NCBI GenBank assembly: GCA_035647615.1
Contig: DASRND010000034.1
Coordinates: 42,011 to 106,010 of the forward strand
Direction of reading: 5' to 3'
Source: Bacteroidales bacterium
GTDB lineage: Bacteria; Bacteroidota; Bacteroidia; Bacteroidales; 4484-276
Length of the DNA: 64,000 bases
The notes beneath the pieces are model-generated. The model was given only the letters and a program-made list of their open reading frames with translations. It had not been told where the DNA came from and did no database searches. Shown one piece after another: positions 54,400-62,886 of the stretch; position 1 is the first letter of the stretch, and the number at the start of each line of letters is the position of its first letter. Position numbers and translations under genes: made by a program.

Positions 54400-56595
54400 T
54401 TACTGATTCTTGCTGATGTCGAAATTGGTAAACTCCTCTGTAGTTCCAAAGTCATATTTTGGATATTCGTACACAGGGATGCGCGGCTCGGTAATGCCGA
54501 GGCTGTAGCCCCAGAGATTTTCGTATTCGGCTAGGTCTTCGCCAAGCGTTTCGAGCTGCTGCAAATATTGCCACATCGACTTACTCTCGATGATTACCAC
54601 GCGCCCCATCTGATGGATGATGGGACTGTGGCGACGGTTTTTGTCGTGGTCGAACTCCAAGATGCGGCGTCCGTTGGCGGTGATGCCGATGGTACGAAAC
54701 CGCAGGCTTTTGCCTACGCCTGGCATGTTGAGCACGTTGCGGTCGGTGCCCAAAAATGGAAGATTCTCCTGACGCCGCAGCTCATCAATCTTGCTTACCA
54801 TCTGCTCGGCCTGCAATGGAAAGTCGGCGATTACATCATAATATTCAAAAGGTATTTCACCAAAACTCTTCTCTTCTATCTGTTCCTGCACAGCGCGGGC
54901 ATTGGTGGCAAAGTTGGATTTATTCTCCTGGTATCCTTTTACCGTAAAGGTGTAATAGGTAAGCACACCAATGTCATTGAGCGTCTTGCGCAACTTGGAG
55001 GTGTGTCCGCGAACGGACGCCGCTGTGGTAAAAACCTGCTGGTTGGTAACGATCCAACCTGCCGAGAGCAGCCGGGCGATGGCTTGTTTCACCTCGGGGG
55101 TGATCTCCATGGCGCTGACAAAATGCGTTTGTATCACAAATTGCGTAAAGCCAATGCGCGAGGCTTTGGCTTTAAATTCGGCGAGGATGGCGGTGAGTTC
55201 GGGCGTAACACGCTGCGGTATGTAAATCGGCAGGCGCGTGCCCAGCCGGATGCGTATCATCTCGGCGTATTTTTCGCCCTGCGGACGCTTTTTGTTTGCC
55301 TCTATTTTGCGACAAGCCATATCGTAAACGCTGTCGAGCAGCAGCCTGATGCTTTTGTCGGCGCTCATCAGCGCATCGCCACCGGTGATGAGGATGTCGC
55401 GCAGTTGTGCGTCGTTTTCGAAATAGTCGAGCAGGCCGCGCAACTTCTCCGGCCATTTTTCTTTGGGTTTGAGCTTGTCGAGGTCGAAGTTGAGACGGCC
55501 ACTCTGAAAATCGTACATGCGCTGACACGAAACACACAATCCGCCACAGGCGCGGCCCACAGTGTCGGGGATGAGGATGGCCACTTCGGGATAACGGCGG
55601 TGGATATTATGACGCGAAGGAAGCAGCCAGCCGGCGGCGTTGGGTTCGCCAGGCTGCACAATATCTTCTTTTTCCCAAGCCACAATCTGTCCGAATTCAT
55701 CTATCAAATCCTGGCTCACAAACACATAATCGCGGAGCACCTGGTCGGTACCAGCGGCAAAATCGGAGGTATCCACATTAAGCAGTGATAGATAATAAGG
55801 GTTTACAAAAATGGGAATCCCGTTTTGCTGTGCTTGTCGCAATTTCTTCATGGTAGCAGCATCGAGCGAGTCGTCGAGCATCTCGTTGAGCAACTCGGGC
55901 GTTCTGACAGCAAATTTGAGATGGAAATGGCTGGTATCCCACCATTGCAGCGCGCGTTCCATCTTTTGTTCGGCGCTCATGCCTTCGTCGAATTTGTAGC
56001 GCTCACTTTTTACAATTCCCTGCGCTATCCTGCTGATGATGACACGGAGAATACGTTCGCGGTTTTGGCGCCGTATCTCCATCATCTCTTTGTCCAGCCC
56101 CGACGGATGCCTTTCCATCCAGATGTCGAGTTGGTCTTTTTCGGGAAGCTGCCGTTGGGTGGTTCCGCTAAACTGACGAAACAGGTGCAGCATATCTCTG
56201 AAATAATCTTCGCTGCCGCCGCCACGGCCATTTTTTATAGCCTGCCACAGTGCGTCGAAAGGACGGTTGATAATAACGTCGCCGTGGAGGTTCAGGTCGT
56301 CGAACCGGCGTCCGGTATTGTCGATATAATCGAGGATCCGTATGGCGCCAAAGTCGCGCCAGGTTAGCTTTCGGTAGGCCTGCCGGGAAGTTTCCTCCCG
56401 ATTAAAAAAAGCAAGTGCTATCTTGCGGTTGCTGAGAAACTCGTAAGCGTGTCGGCGCAGCGCCTGTGCAGCCCCATCGGGCGATGGTGCCTGGCTAAAG
56501 ATGGCGCCAATAGCAGGATGCTCACTCAGCAGGCGCTGCAGCACTCGCTGGGCCTTCATCCCTATCGTTTCGCGTGGATTATTGGTATTGATCAT
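54400..56595 (-). CDS. KamA-family radical SAM aminomutase
   Basis: 731 residues from MINTNNPRETIG. Radical SAM Cys cluster at about 350-357 (CGGLCVSC, C-x3-C-x2-C), then ITGGDALMSADKSIRLLLD, VIQTHFVSAMEITPEVKQAI and TNQQVFTTAASVRG. PLP-binding Lys in NMPGVGKS. The long N-terminal helical part (about 340 residues) exceeds clostridial lysine 2,3-aminomutase, as in other long KamA-like proteins. Lysine 2,3-aminomutase is the best guess; substrate not shown. Open frame of 41 further codons upstream is GC-rich leader. Confidence 0.88.
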   Translation of the reverse strand: MINTNNPRETIGMKAQRVLQRLLSEHPAIGAIFSQAPSPDGAAQALRRHAYEFLSNRKIALAFFNREETSRQAYRKLTWRDFGAIRILDYIDNTGRRFDDLNLHGDVIINRPFDALWQAIKNGRGGGSEDYFRDMLHLFRQFSGTTQRQLPEKDQLDIWMERHPSGLDKEMMEIRRQNRERILRVIISRIAQGIVKSERYKFDEGMSAEQKMERALQWWDTSHFHLKFAVRTPELLNEMLDDSLDAATMKKLRQAQQNGIPIFVNPYYLSLLNVDTSDFAAGTDQVLRDYVFVSQDLIDEFGQIVAWEKEDIVQPGEPNAAGWLLPSRHNIHRRYPEVAILIPDTVGRACGGLCVSCQRMYDFQSGRLNFDLDKLKPKEKWPEKLRGLLDYFENDAQLRDILITGGDALMSADKSIRLLLDSVYDMACRKIEANKKRPQGEKYAEMIRIRLGTRLPIYIPQRVTPELTAILAEFKAKASRIGFTQFVIQTHFVSAMEITPEVKQAIARLLSAGWIVTNQQVFTTAASVRGHTSKLRKTLNDIGVLTYYTFTVKGYQENKSNFATNARAVQEQIEEKSFGEIPFEYYDVIADFPLQAEQMVSKIDELRRQENLPFLGTDRNVLNMPGVGKSLRFRTIGITANGRRILEFDHDKNRRHSPIIHQMGRVVIIESKSMWQYLQQLETLGEDLAEYENLWGYSLGITEPRIPVYEYPKYDFGTTEEFTNFDISKNQ

Positions 56596-57083
56596 CGAAA
56601 TCTGTTTTTTTTGAAATAATACATGCGGAGGCATCTGACCTGGCAGGCGCCCGGAGCGCCCGAAAAGAAATGAGCCATGGGTAGTAACGATTTCTATGCG
56701 CGCGTCTGGCGGCCTCACACTTCATTCTGCTCTACCCCCGGCAAAAATGTCGCTGCAAAGATACGCTTTCCACGAAAAACATCCAAACGACAACCCACAC
56801 AGGATATGGCACTGCGTGCTTTACGAGCGTTTAAATACCTGATTTTTGGGATTTTGGAGAACCTTTTAATTTCTGTCTTTTAGAAGAGAAAATTTCAAAT
56901 ACAAATCTTTATTTTTAAAAATGCAGCCATACAATCCACCTTTTTAGGCTGTATCGATAAAAGGAATGAGCTACAAATTTTTATGAGTGGAGCGGCGGCT
57001 GGCTAAGATTGGCTCTACGGATATTTATCCATTTAAGTTCAATTAATAAAACCAGCAGAGGATTGGATATAAATGAGACCTTT
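56596..57083. other. Long intergenic gap: GC-rich kamA leader, then A/T-rich empty stretch
   Basis: 56596-56750 is the predicted kamA 5' leader, unusually GC-rich (inverted repeat GGCGCCCGGAGCGCCCG near 56645-56665). 56788-57083 holds no gene or clear hairpin; composition shifts to A/T-rich at about 56.85 kb, possibly the edge of the accessory segment that follows. Confidence 0.4.
56756..56787 (-). promoter_or_regulatory. Predicted promoter of kamA
   Basis: Minus-strand TTTG at 56787-56784, 20 nt, TATCTTTG at 56763-56756; matches the Bacteroidota -33/-7 pattern. Transcription would start near 56749, leaving a leader of about 150 nt before the ATG. Confidence 0.6.
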
Positions 57084-57338
57084 TCATTTTTTTGTAAGTT
57101 CACCAATTAACGAATCATAATCATCGCCATTGACTTTCACCAGGTTCTTTTTGCTATTTAGTTCTTCAATTGCTGTTGTAAGGAAGGCTTCATTCTCAGG
57201 TTGATTTAACAATTGTTCCGTTACGTCCGTAAATTCCCTGACAGATATTTCTATCTCTTGATCTTTAAAAAGCGTTTTCAAGGCAATGATGAATTGCTCA
57301 TTTAAATCGGATGCTTTAAATCTGAATGTTGTTTCCAT
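57084..57338 (-). CDS. Small antitoxin-like protein, 84 aa
   Basis: From METTFRFKASDLNEQFIIAL. N-terminal strand-helix, then acidic, Glu/Asn-rich helix and a Lys-rich end (LVKVNGDDYDSLIGELTKK). This shape is common among small Bacteroidota antitoxins that pair with RelE/ParE toxins. No toxin gene follows it, but a wrecked toxin-antitoxin pair lies directly upstream on the same strand. Family assignment is therefore tentative. Confidence 0.5.
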   Translation of the reverse strand: METTFRFKASDLNEQFIIALKTLFKDQEIEISVREFTDVTEQLLNQPENEAFLTTAIEELNSKKNLVKVNGDDYDSLIGELTKK

Positions 57339-57403
57339 GATGTATGTTTTGTGCAAAGTTAGATGATTTTTTCATACAGAGCTAATTCATAATGTGTCCA
57401 CTA

Positions 57404-57688
57404 TCATAGCACTCCCACAATCTTTAGCTCTTCGAAAATTTTATAAACCAGGAGATGTTTGCTTAAAGAATACCAGCTCGTAAATTACCAGTTAAGCCCA
57501 TCCGGTTTTACAGCCTCATCCAGATTTTCTTTCGATGCTTCAGTAATGAATTCAGGGTATGCCTGTATTCTGTTTTCATAAAGGGTTTCTGCGGAGCTAA
57601 CGGTGGTCTGTGCGGAAACTTCGTACAGATCGTCGGTAGTACTTTTTTTAAGGCAAAATTTGGTTTAGTGATTTTTGGTGGTATCCAT
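57404..57688 (-). pseudogene. Wrecked toxin-antitoxin pair
   Basis: Reading from an ATG at 57688: MDTTKNH, an in-frame TAA, then without shift TKFCLKKSTTDDLYEVSAQ and on to ENLDEAVKPDGLNW with a stop at 57485-57487: an antitoxin-like gene with an internal stop. Following frame at 57484-57404: SLSKHLLVYKIFEELKIVGVL, which resembles the C-terminal strands of a RelE/ParE toxin, before stops. Toxin N-terminus is missing. Order antitoxin then toxin is the normal one. Confidence 0.5.
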
Positions 57689-57823
57689 TTTGAATCCCTG
57701 ACATCTCACACAACCATACTTTTTAGGCTGGTGATGAGCTATAAGCAAGGATGCGGTAATGAGAAACACTTTCTGTTTTAAGGAAAACTATGACGATTTG
57801 CACTTCAAAAAAAACCACAATTA

Positions 57824-59464
57824 CTATTCGACCCCTAAACCTGAAATATAAAGAATGTTTGAGCTTTTCGCTTTGGCATTGTTTATCAAATCTGTTGCAA
57901 GGTTCTGACTGTTTCCCAAAATAATTCCTATTTGAAGTGCGCTTTCTTTTTTGTACTCACCAAAGTTACTTTTAAAGGAGCGGCCTAAAGATTCAATGAG
58001 AAACTCAAAGTGCATGGATTTATCATATTTTATAAATCCTGTAAAACCCTCCCCCCAAATCCCTGTTATTTCTTTTTTTAAAACCTGGTTTTCACCTCGG
58101 ATGCAACAATGGTAGTCCTGGGATACACAAATCTGAATAACAGGTTTAAAAACATTCAGGCTACTTCTGGGTATTTCCGTATCTACCTGTAAGTATGCAA
58201 TTCTACTATCCATGAAAGGTGTCTGTTTAAGGATAACTACTACAGCTTGGCCAACTTTAACGTTATCAATATTCACTGGAACAAAAATCACTCCCGGATT
58301 GCCATTTTGTTGTAGATAGCAATCGGCTAATAATTCATTGATTACCAATGTTAATGTATCATCTGTCACCCTCTTAGAATAAGTGTAGAAATTCCCAAAG
58401 CTAAAAATTTTATCGCTTTCGATTTTATTCTGTAATCTTTCAATGGCCTTTTTAGCTTTATTGATATTTGAATCATCTGGAAAATTAATAGTAAAACGAT
58501 TGTACCAGTAAATAGCCTCCCTTGTATCGCCGGTCTTTTCATAGCATAATCCAAGATTATAGTACACTAAATTAAGATAATCGATACCTTGTTTCTTATT
58601 TACTTCTATCTGATGTAATGGATTAATGGCATTCTTGTAGTCCGGGTTGGCTTTCCTGAGTAATGAAAATGCATACAGGTGATTGTATGTCAACCGATCG
58701 GTAAGATCATTATAGTTACTGTTTTTGAGTAGCCTTATCACCTCGTTGTATTCTTTTATTTGGAATTTACAGGAAGCAGCTTTCAGGATCGAGCTCTTGT
58801 ATTGTTTGTTTGTTTTATCACCAATAACTTTATAAAAAAGATCATACGCCTTTTGGTAGTCACCCGATTCCATTGCGATCAACCCTTCAGAATAGTAATT
58901 ATCTGCTGCTTGTTCATCAATTGTAGAAATTTTATTAACGGCATTGTTTTTAATTAGGTAGTACCAATTAGCTTCTATTGCCGGGGAATCAATTATTCCT
59001 TGAAAGGATGATTTTGCTTTATCCCATTGCCGCGAATTTAAATAACACTCGCCTAAACAAAAAAGTGATTTTAGTTTTAAATCGGTTTTTTTTGAAATTG
59101 AAATAACACTTTTAAAATTTCGAATAGCATTGTTGTAATCAGGATTATCACACCACAGCAAATTATTACCCAACCAGTAATATGCATAATCCACAAATTC
59201 TCCATTACCATAAGATTTTAAATACTCCTCAAGGTAGAAATCAGCATTCGGGTCGTTTAATAATGAGTAAATTTCTCCCAACTTGTAAAGTGATTCCTCA
59301 GTGCCATTTTGCTTCCGTTTGTAAACTTCCCCGTAATACCTTATCGCTTCTTTATAATTACCCTCTTTCTCATATTGCTGAGCTGCTTTTATCAAACTGC
59401 TTTGACACAAACCATCAAATGATATTACAAACGACAAAAAGACAAGCAAAAAGAGATACTTCAT
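57824..59464 (-). CDS. Secreted TPR-repeat protein
   Basis: 546 residues. Signal peptide (KYLFLLVFLSFVISFDGLCQ). Residues about 25-355 contain TPR units (AAQQYEKEGNYKEAIRYYGE, AYYWLGNNLLWCDNPDYNNA, YSEGLIAMESGDYQKAYDLF, YYNLGLCYEKTGDTREAIYW). The C-terminal about 190 residues are a beta-rich domain of unknown type (GVIFVPVNIDNVKVGQAVVV). Last gene of the kinase/phosphatase operon: starts 4 bp after the upstream stop. Predicted to act in the periplasm or at the outer membrane. Confidence 0.75.
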   Translation of the reverse strand: MKYLFLLVFLSFVISFDGLCQSSLIKAAQQYEKEGNYKEAIRYYGEVYKRKQNGTEESLYKLGEIYSLLNDPNADFYLEEYLKSYGNGEFVDYAYYWLGNNLLWCDNPDYNNAIRNFKSVISISKKTDLKLKSLFCLGECYLNSRQWDKAKSSFQGIIDSPAIEANWYYLIKNNAVNKISTIDEQAADNYYSEGLIAMESGDYQKAYDLFYKVIGDKTNKQYKSSILKAASCKFQIKEYNEVIRLLKNSNYNDLTDRLTYNHLYAFSLLRKANPDYKNAINPLHQIEVNKKQGIDYLNLVYYNLGLCYEKTGDTREAIYWYNRFTINFPDDSNINKAKKAIERLQNKIESDKIFSFGNFYTYSKRVTDDTLTLVINELLADCYLQQNGNPGVIFVPVNIDNVKVGQAVVVILKQTPFMDSRIAYLQVDTEIPRSSLNVFKPVIQICVSQDYHCCIRGENQVLKKEITGIWGEGFTGFIKYDKSMHFEFLIESLGRSFKSNFGEYKKESALQIGIILGNSQNLATDLINNAKAKSSNILYISGLGVE

Positions 59465-59468
59465 TGTT

Positions 59469-60182
59469 TCAAATTATTTTGTTTAAATACCTTAATATGA
59501 AAATGACGAGAATGAGATACAGAATTACACCAATAAAATACAGAGGTATGTTATCATCACCATTGCTTGTAAACGAATTTTGGATGTTGCAGTCATTTAA
59601 AATTCTTTGAGCCAAACCCGCATCTGCTTCCGATCCATACTCAAGACTTATAGCTTTATTTTTTGTAAGTTTATCTGAAATTGACCAAACAGCTATTTGA
59701 GCAGCCCGGTTATCATGAAGTTGCTTGTTGTCTATGTAATTTACCAATTTTAATAAATCTCCGGTTGCTTTGCGAGTGGGCTTTTTATAAAAGTCGAGTA
59801 TTGAAGGGGCATTTTTGTTGATTTCAATACAAAAGACACTTACCGGAGGGTCTAAAAACTCATGTGGACCAACGCGAAGCGGGAGATCTTTTGAAACAAC
59901 CAAGTCCTGCGTAGCTGGATTTTTTGATTCCAAAATAGTCCCTTTCTCCAAAACTGTTTCAATAGTTTCTGCGGTTTCATTTTGAATACTTATTTCAACA
60001 ATCTCTCCGTATGCGCTGCCCAACAAACTATTCCCTTCTATTATTGGCGTAATTTTGTTTTCGGCAACTGCTTTTAAAAAATCCGGACGTTCGATAGCAA
60101 ATGTAAAGTCAGCCATGCAGGCCAATAAAATTAATGCTATGAGAATTCTTAAAGGCTTTCTATTTTTTCCCACCTGTTCCAT
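59469..60182 (-). CDS. Periplasmic domain protein with C-terminal membrane anchor
   Basis: 237 residues: signal peptide (LRILIALILLACMADFTFAI), a beta-sandwich-like domain (GEIVEISIQNETAETIETVL, LPLRVGPHEFLDPPVSVFCI), a helical part with AAQIAVWSISDKLTKNKAIS, and a C-terminal membrane segment (IPLYFIGVILYLILVIFILR). The single Cys in VFCIEINKNAPS and the AQIAVW motif recall a domain type seen in other surface proteins, but I cannot name it. Start overlaps the PP2C stop by 23 bp, so the genes are coupled. Confidence 0.6.
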   Translation of the reverse strand: MEQVGKNRKPLRILIALILLACMADFTFAIERPDFLKAVAENKITPIIEGNSLLGSAYGEIVEISIQNETAETIETVLEKGTILESKNPATQDLVVSKDLPLRVGPHEFLDPPVSVFCIEINKNAPSILDFYKKPTRKATGDLLKLVNYIDNKQLHDNRAAQIAVWSISDKLTKNKAISLEYGSEADAGLAQRILNDCNIQNSFTSNGDDNIPLYFIGVILYLILVIFILRYLNKII

Positions 60183-61299
60183 TGTTTTTATTTTTGGGTT
60201 TAATATTATTGAAAGACTTTTTCGGGCTTAAGCTGTCATTCTTTGATGGCACTTCTTTTAATTTTCCATCTGCTGGCTCTTTTTGACTTTCGGTTACAGG
60301 GGCAGGTTTTTTCCTTGTTGTATCCACATTAGGTTCATCTTTTTGCTTTGTTGCTGAATCCATTGTGGTCTCTAAATTTCTTATTCCATCTTTTAAATGA
60401 TGAATCGAATCTCGTAAACTATTATTCTGAACTCTTACAGGTTCAATTCTAAAGGTTTCGTTCAGGAAAAACAACATTATTACAATAATCAGCAAAGCTC
60501 CCGGAAACAACATGGTCTTCATTAGGCTCTTCTTTTTATTTAAAACTGCAACAGGACTGCCGGAATTTTCATCCATCTCAATTATTGCTGCGGTCATGTT
60601 ATCATGGCCTCCACCTGAGTCGATTCCTTTTTGATTGGCTACATCAATTAATTTTTCAGTTGCATCCTCAACGTTGTTCGGGCTTATTATATTTACAATT
60701 TCATCATCAGATAGTAAACCATGAATTCCGTCGGTGCAGAGTAAAAAGCGATCACCCTGGAGATAACTCAGCTCGTGTAATTCTACATCTACAACAGGCG
60801 AAATACCCATTGCTCTTTCGATAATGTTGCTGTCAGGATGTGTTCTTGCTTGTTCTTCGTTGATAATACCCCGCTTTACGAGTTCAAAAACCTTTGAATG
60901 ATCATTTGTTTTGAAAATAATTTTACCATTCCTAAGCTGGTAAATCCTGCTGTCGCCGATATGGCATGAATATGCTTTTTCTGTCGTTACCAGCAGGCAG
61001 GTAAGTGTTGTGCCCATTCCTTTCAGCTCGGGGTTTTGAACGCCTCGCCTGAATATTTCAAAGTTTGCCTTGTAAATAGAATTAAAAAGTGCGTTTACCG
61101 GATCTTCTGATTTGGACGGATTCATCTCCTCGGCAATGATGGTAGCGGCAAGTTTTGAGGCAACAGCACCTCCCTTGTGCCCGCCCATGCCATCGCAAAC
61201 AATAACAAGATCCCCAAATTTTGTGGTTTGACTGGTGTGGTAATCCTGATTTTCTTTTCGTCCTCCGATGTGCGTTTGTAGGTGTGTTTTATATTTCAT
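60160..61299 (-). CDS. Membrane-anchored PP2C Ser/Thr phosphatase
   Basis: 379 residues. PP2C catalytic core: ENQDYHTSQT, VCDGMGGHKGGAVASK (metal Asp36), GMGTTLTCLLV, CHIGDSRIYQLRNGKI, LCTDGIHGLLSDDEI, GGGHDNMTAAII (third metal Asp). After residue about 265 a membrane segment (TMLFPGALLIIVIMLFFL), then a Lys/Pro/Asp-rich periplasmic tail. Opposes the neighbouring kinases; spacing to the kinase gene is 11 bp. Confidence 0.9.
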   Translation of the reverse strand: MKYKTHLQTHIGGRKENQDYHTSQTTKFGDLVIVCDGMGGHKGGAVASKLAATIIAEEMNPSKSEDPVNALFNSIYKANFEIFRRGVQNPELKGMGTTLTCLLVTTEKAYSCHIGDSRIYQLRNGKIIFKTNDHSKVFELVKRGIINEEQARTHPDSNIIERAMGISPVVDVELHELSYLQGDRFLLCTDGIHGLLSDDEIVNIISPNNVEDATEKLIDVANQKGIDSGGGHDNMTAAIIEMDENSGSPVAVLNKKKSLMKTMLFPGALLIIVIMLFFLNETFRIEPVRVQNNSLRDSIHHLKDGIRNLETTMDSATKQKDEPNVDTTRKKPAPVTESQKEPADGKLKEVPSKNDSLSPKKSFNNIKPKNKNNGTGGKK

Positions 61300-61310
61300 A
61301 ACCGGTTCTA

Positions 61311-62759
61311 TTATTTATGGTGCCCTGTAAAGTTAATTGGAATGTATTCACTTGCTTCTTTGGATGTGTCAAATGCTTTGGATTTTGAGAAGAGCATAAA
61401 AGTAGGAGATTCAATTTTTATGTCAATCGAATAATAATGATTATCTTTTCTGGTAATAAACTTGTAAAGCGATTGAAATTCTATATTTTGGAAAGCTAAT
61501 TCAACTTGGTAGTTTTTATTTCCGTTCATAACTGTTACGTAAGACTTATCCCACGTAATATAAACATTCCATATCTCAGTAGCATTGGTATACCAACTAC
61601 CAAGTAGTGATGATGGAAAATTAGAAATAGAGTTAAATGATGCTTTGTATACATCATTATTCTTTAAATTTTCAAAATCAGCCTGTAGTTTTTCATATTG
61701 AAGGTTTTTCTCGATAAACTTTTCATTAGCCCAATCTCTCGAATCTTCTATTTCCCAATACCATCTAAATGCACCATAGGCAAAATCATGTATCTTTTCA
61801 GGGTTTTCCTGAAAAAATATGTATAGAAAAAATAGTAAGGAATTAAGAATAATGAAGATTATTGCCACCGATTTCCAATGCTGATTTTTTACGATTGGCC
61901 TTTTTTTCTCCTCATCAATTTTCCGAATGTATTTTGAGATTTCTTTTTTGATCTCCAAAACATTTTGATATCTGTCAATTTGTTTCTTCTCGGTTGCTTT
62001 TTTGATTATTCCAAATAAGGGGGCATCGATATTTTCATTTTCCGGCAAAGGTTCGTCCACCTGTTTTTTAAGGATATCAAACTCGTTGGTGGCATCAAAG
62101 GGAGGATTGCCGGTAAGCAATTCGTAGAAGGTGATCCCCAGAGCATAAATGTCGGTGGTTTGGTCGATTTTGTCAATTTCGCCACGCACTTGCTCCGGCG
62201 GGGAGTAGTGGGGCGAACCCACCACGGTGCCCAAGCCCGTCAACGATTTGCGTGCACCGCCTGTAATCCGTGCAATGCCAAAGTCCATGAGTTTCACTGT
62301 ACCATCGGAACAAAGAAAGATATTGGAGGGCTTGATGTCGCGGTGAATAATCGTAGGCTTATTTGAATGTAAAACCTCCAACCCATTGAGAACATCGCTG
62401 ATGATTCTTACGGCGTATTCAGTTTCCACTTTAGGATTTTGTTTGATGAATTCGTCCAGATTTTGCCCTTCAAGAAATTCGCTCACGATATGGTAGATGC
62501 CATCTTTCTCGATAAAATCGTGCATCCTTATCAGGTTAGGATATTCAATGTTGATGGCTGCTTCGCGACGCGCTCTTTCCACATTTGCCTCATCGCGTGC
62601 CAGTTCACGATAAACCACTTTAATGGCTACCTTTTGTCCGGTTTCGGCATTTTGGCCGGAGTACACCACACCCATCCCGCCATCTGCTATCCTCGATTGC
62701 GGATCGCGGGGATCGAATGAGTAGGAGCCATTTTTACCAGTGAGAAGAATGTTTTTCAT
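61311..62759 (-). CDS. Membrane Ser/Thr protein kinase (Hanks type)
   Basis: 482 residues. Kinase domain about 20-290: Gly-rich loop GGMGVVYSG (27-35), Lys47 in VAIKVV, HRDIKPSNIF, DFGIARI, activation loop GTVVGSPHYSPPEQ. Membrane segment around 298-320 (SVAIIFIILNSLLFFLYIFF), then a 160-residue extracytoplasmic domain of unknown type (NVYITWDKSYVTVMNGNKNY). Kinase-domain DNA is near-identical over about 130 bp to the neighbouring kinase gene, showing recent duplication or conversion. Confidence 0.9.
   Translation of the reverse strand: MKNILLTGKNGSYSFDPRDPQSRIADGGMGVVYSGQNAETGQKVAIKVVYRELARDEANVERARREAAINIEYPNLIRMHDFIEKDGIYHIVSEFLEGQNLDEFIKQNPKVETEYAVRIISDVLNGLEVLHSNKPTIIHRDIKPSNIFLCSDGTVKLMDFGIARITGGARKSLTGLGTVVGSPHYSPPEQVRGEIDKIDQTTDIYALGITFYELLTGNPPFDATNEFDILKKQVDEPLPENENIDAPLFGIIKKATEKKQIDRYQNVLEIKKEISKYIRKIDEEKKRPIVKNQHWKSVAIIFIILNSLLFFLYIFFQENPEKIHDFAYGAFRWYWEIEDSRDWANEKFIEKNLQYEKLQADFENLKNNDVYKASFNSISNFPSSLLGSWYTNATEIWNVYITWDKSYVTVMNGNKNYQVELAFQNIEFQSLYKFITRKDNHYYSIDIKIESPTFMLFSKSKAFDTSKEASEYIPINFTGHHK
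62041..62175. repeat. Near-identical tract shared with the other kinase gene
   Basis: Aligns without gaps to 63866-64000; about nine tenths identical by eye, and the encoded segment GITFYELLTGNPPFDATNEF is identical. Homology outside this stretch is not as strong. Confidence 0.8.
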
Positions 62760-62779
62760 TTGTTCAGTTTTTGTTGATA

Positions 62780-62869
62780 TTAATGATTAAAAAAATTAGG
62801 ACGAATTATTTGTTTAGCCTCATGATAATCGTCGATGGAAATCATAAAAGTGTAATTAGCATTTTTCAT
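62780..62869 (-). CDS. Possible micro-ORF of 29 codons
   Basis: ATG at 62869, starts MKNANYTFMISIDDYHEAKQ, stop at 62780. Lies in the 127-bp gap between the two kinase genes. No ribosome binding site; length is within chance. Kept because its composition is protein-like and it sits exactly between the two genes. Confidence 0.2.
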   Translation of the reverse strand: MKNANYTFMISIDDYHEAKQIIRPNFFNH

Positions 62870-62886
62870 AGCAAAAAGGTTTATAG

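Noticed and set aside
54568..55788. 406-codon plus-strand frame over the kamA-like gene
   Set aside because: Antisense shadow; the KamA motifs are on the other strand.
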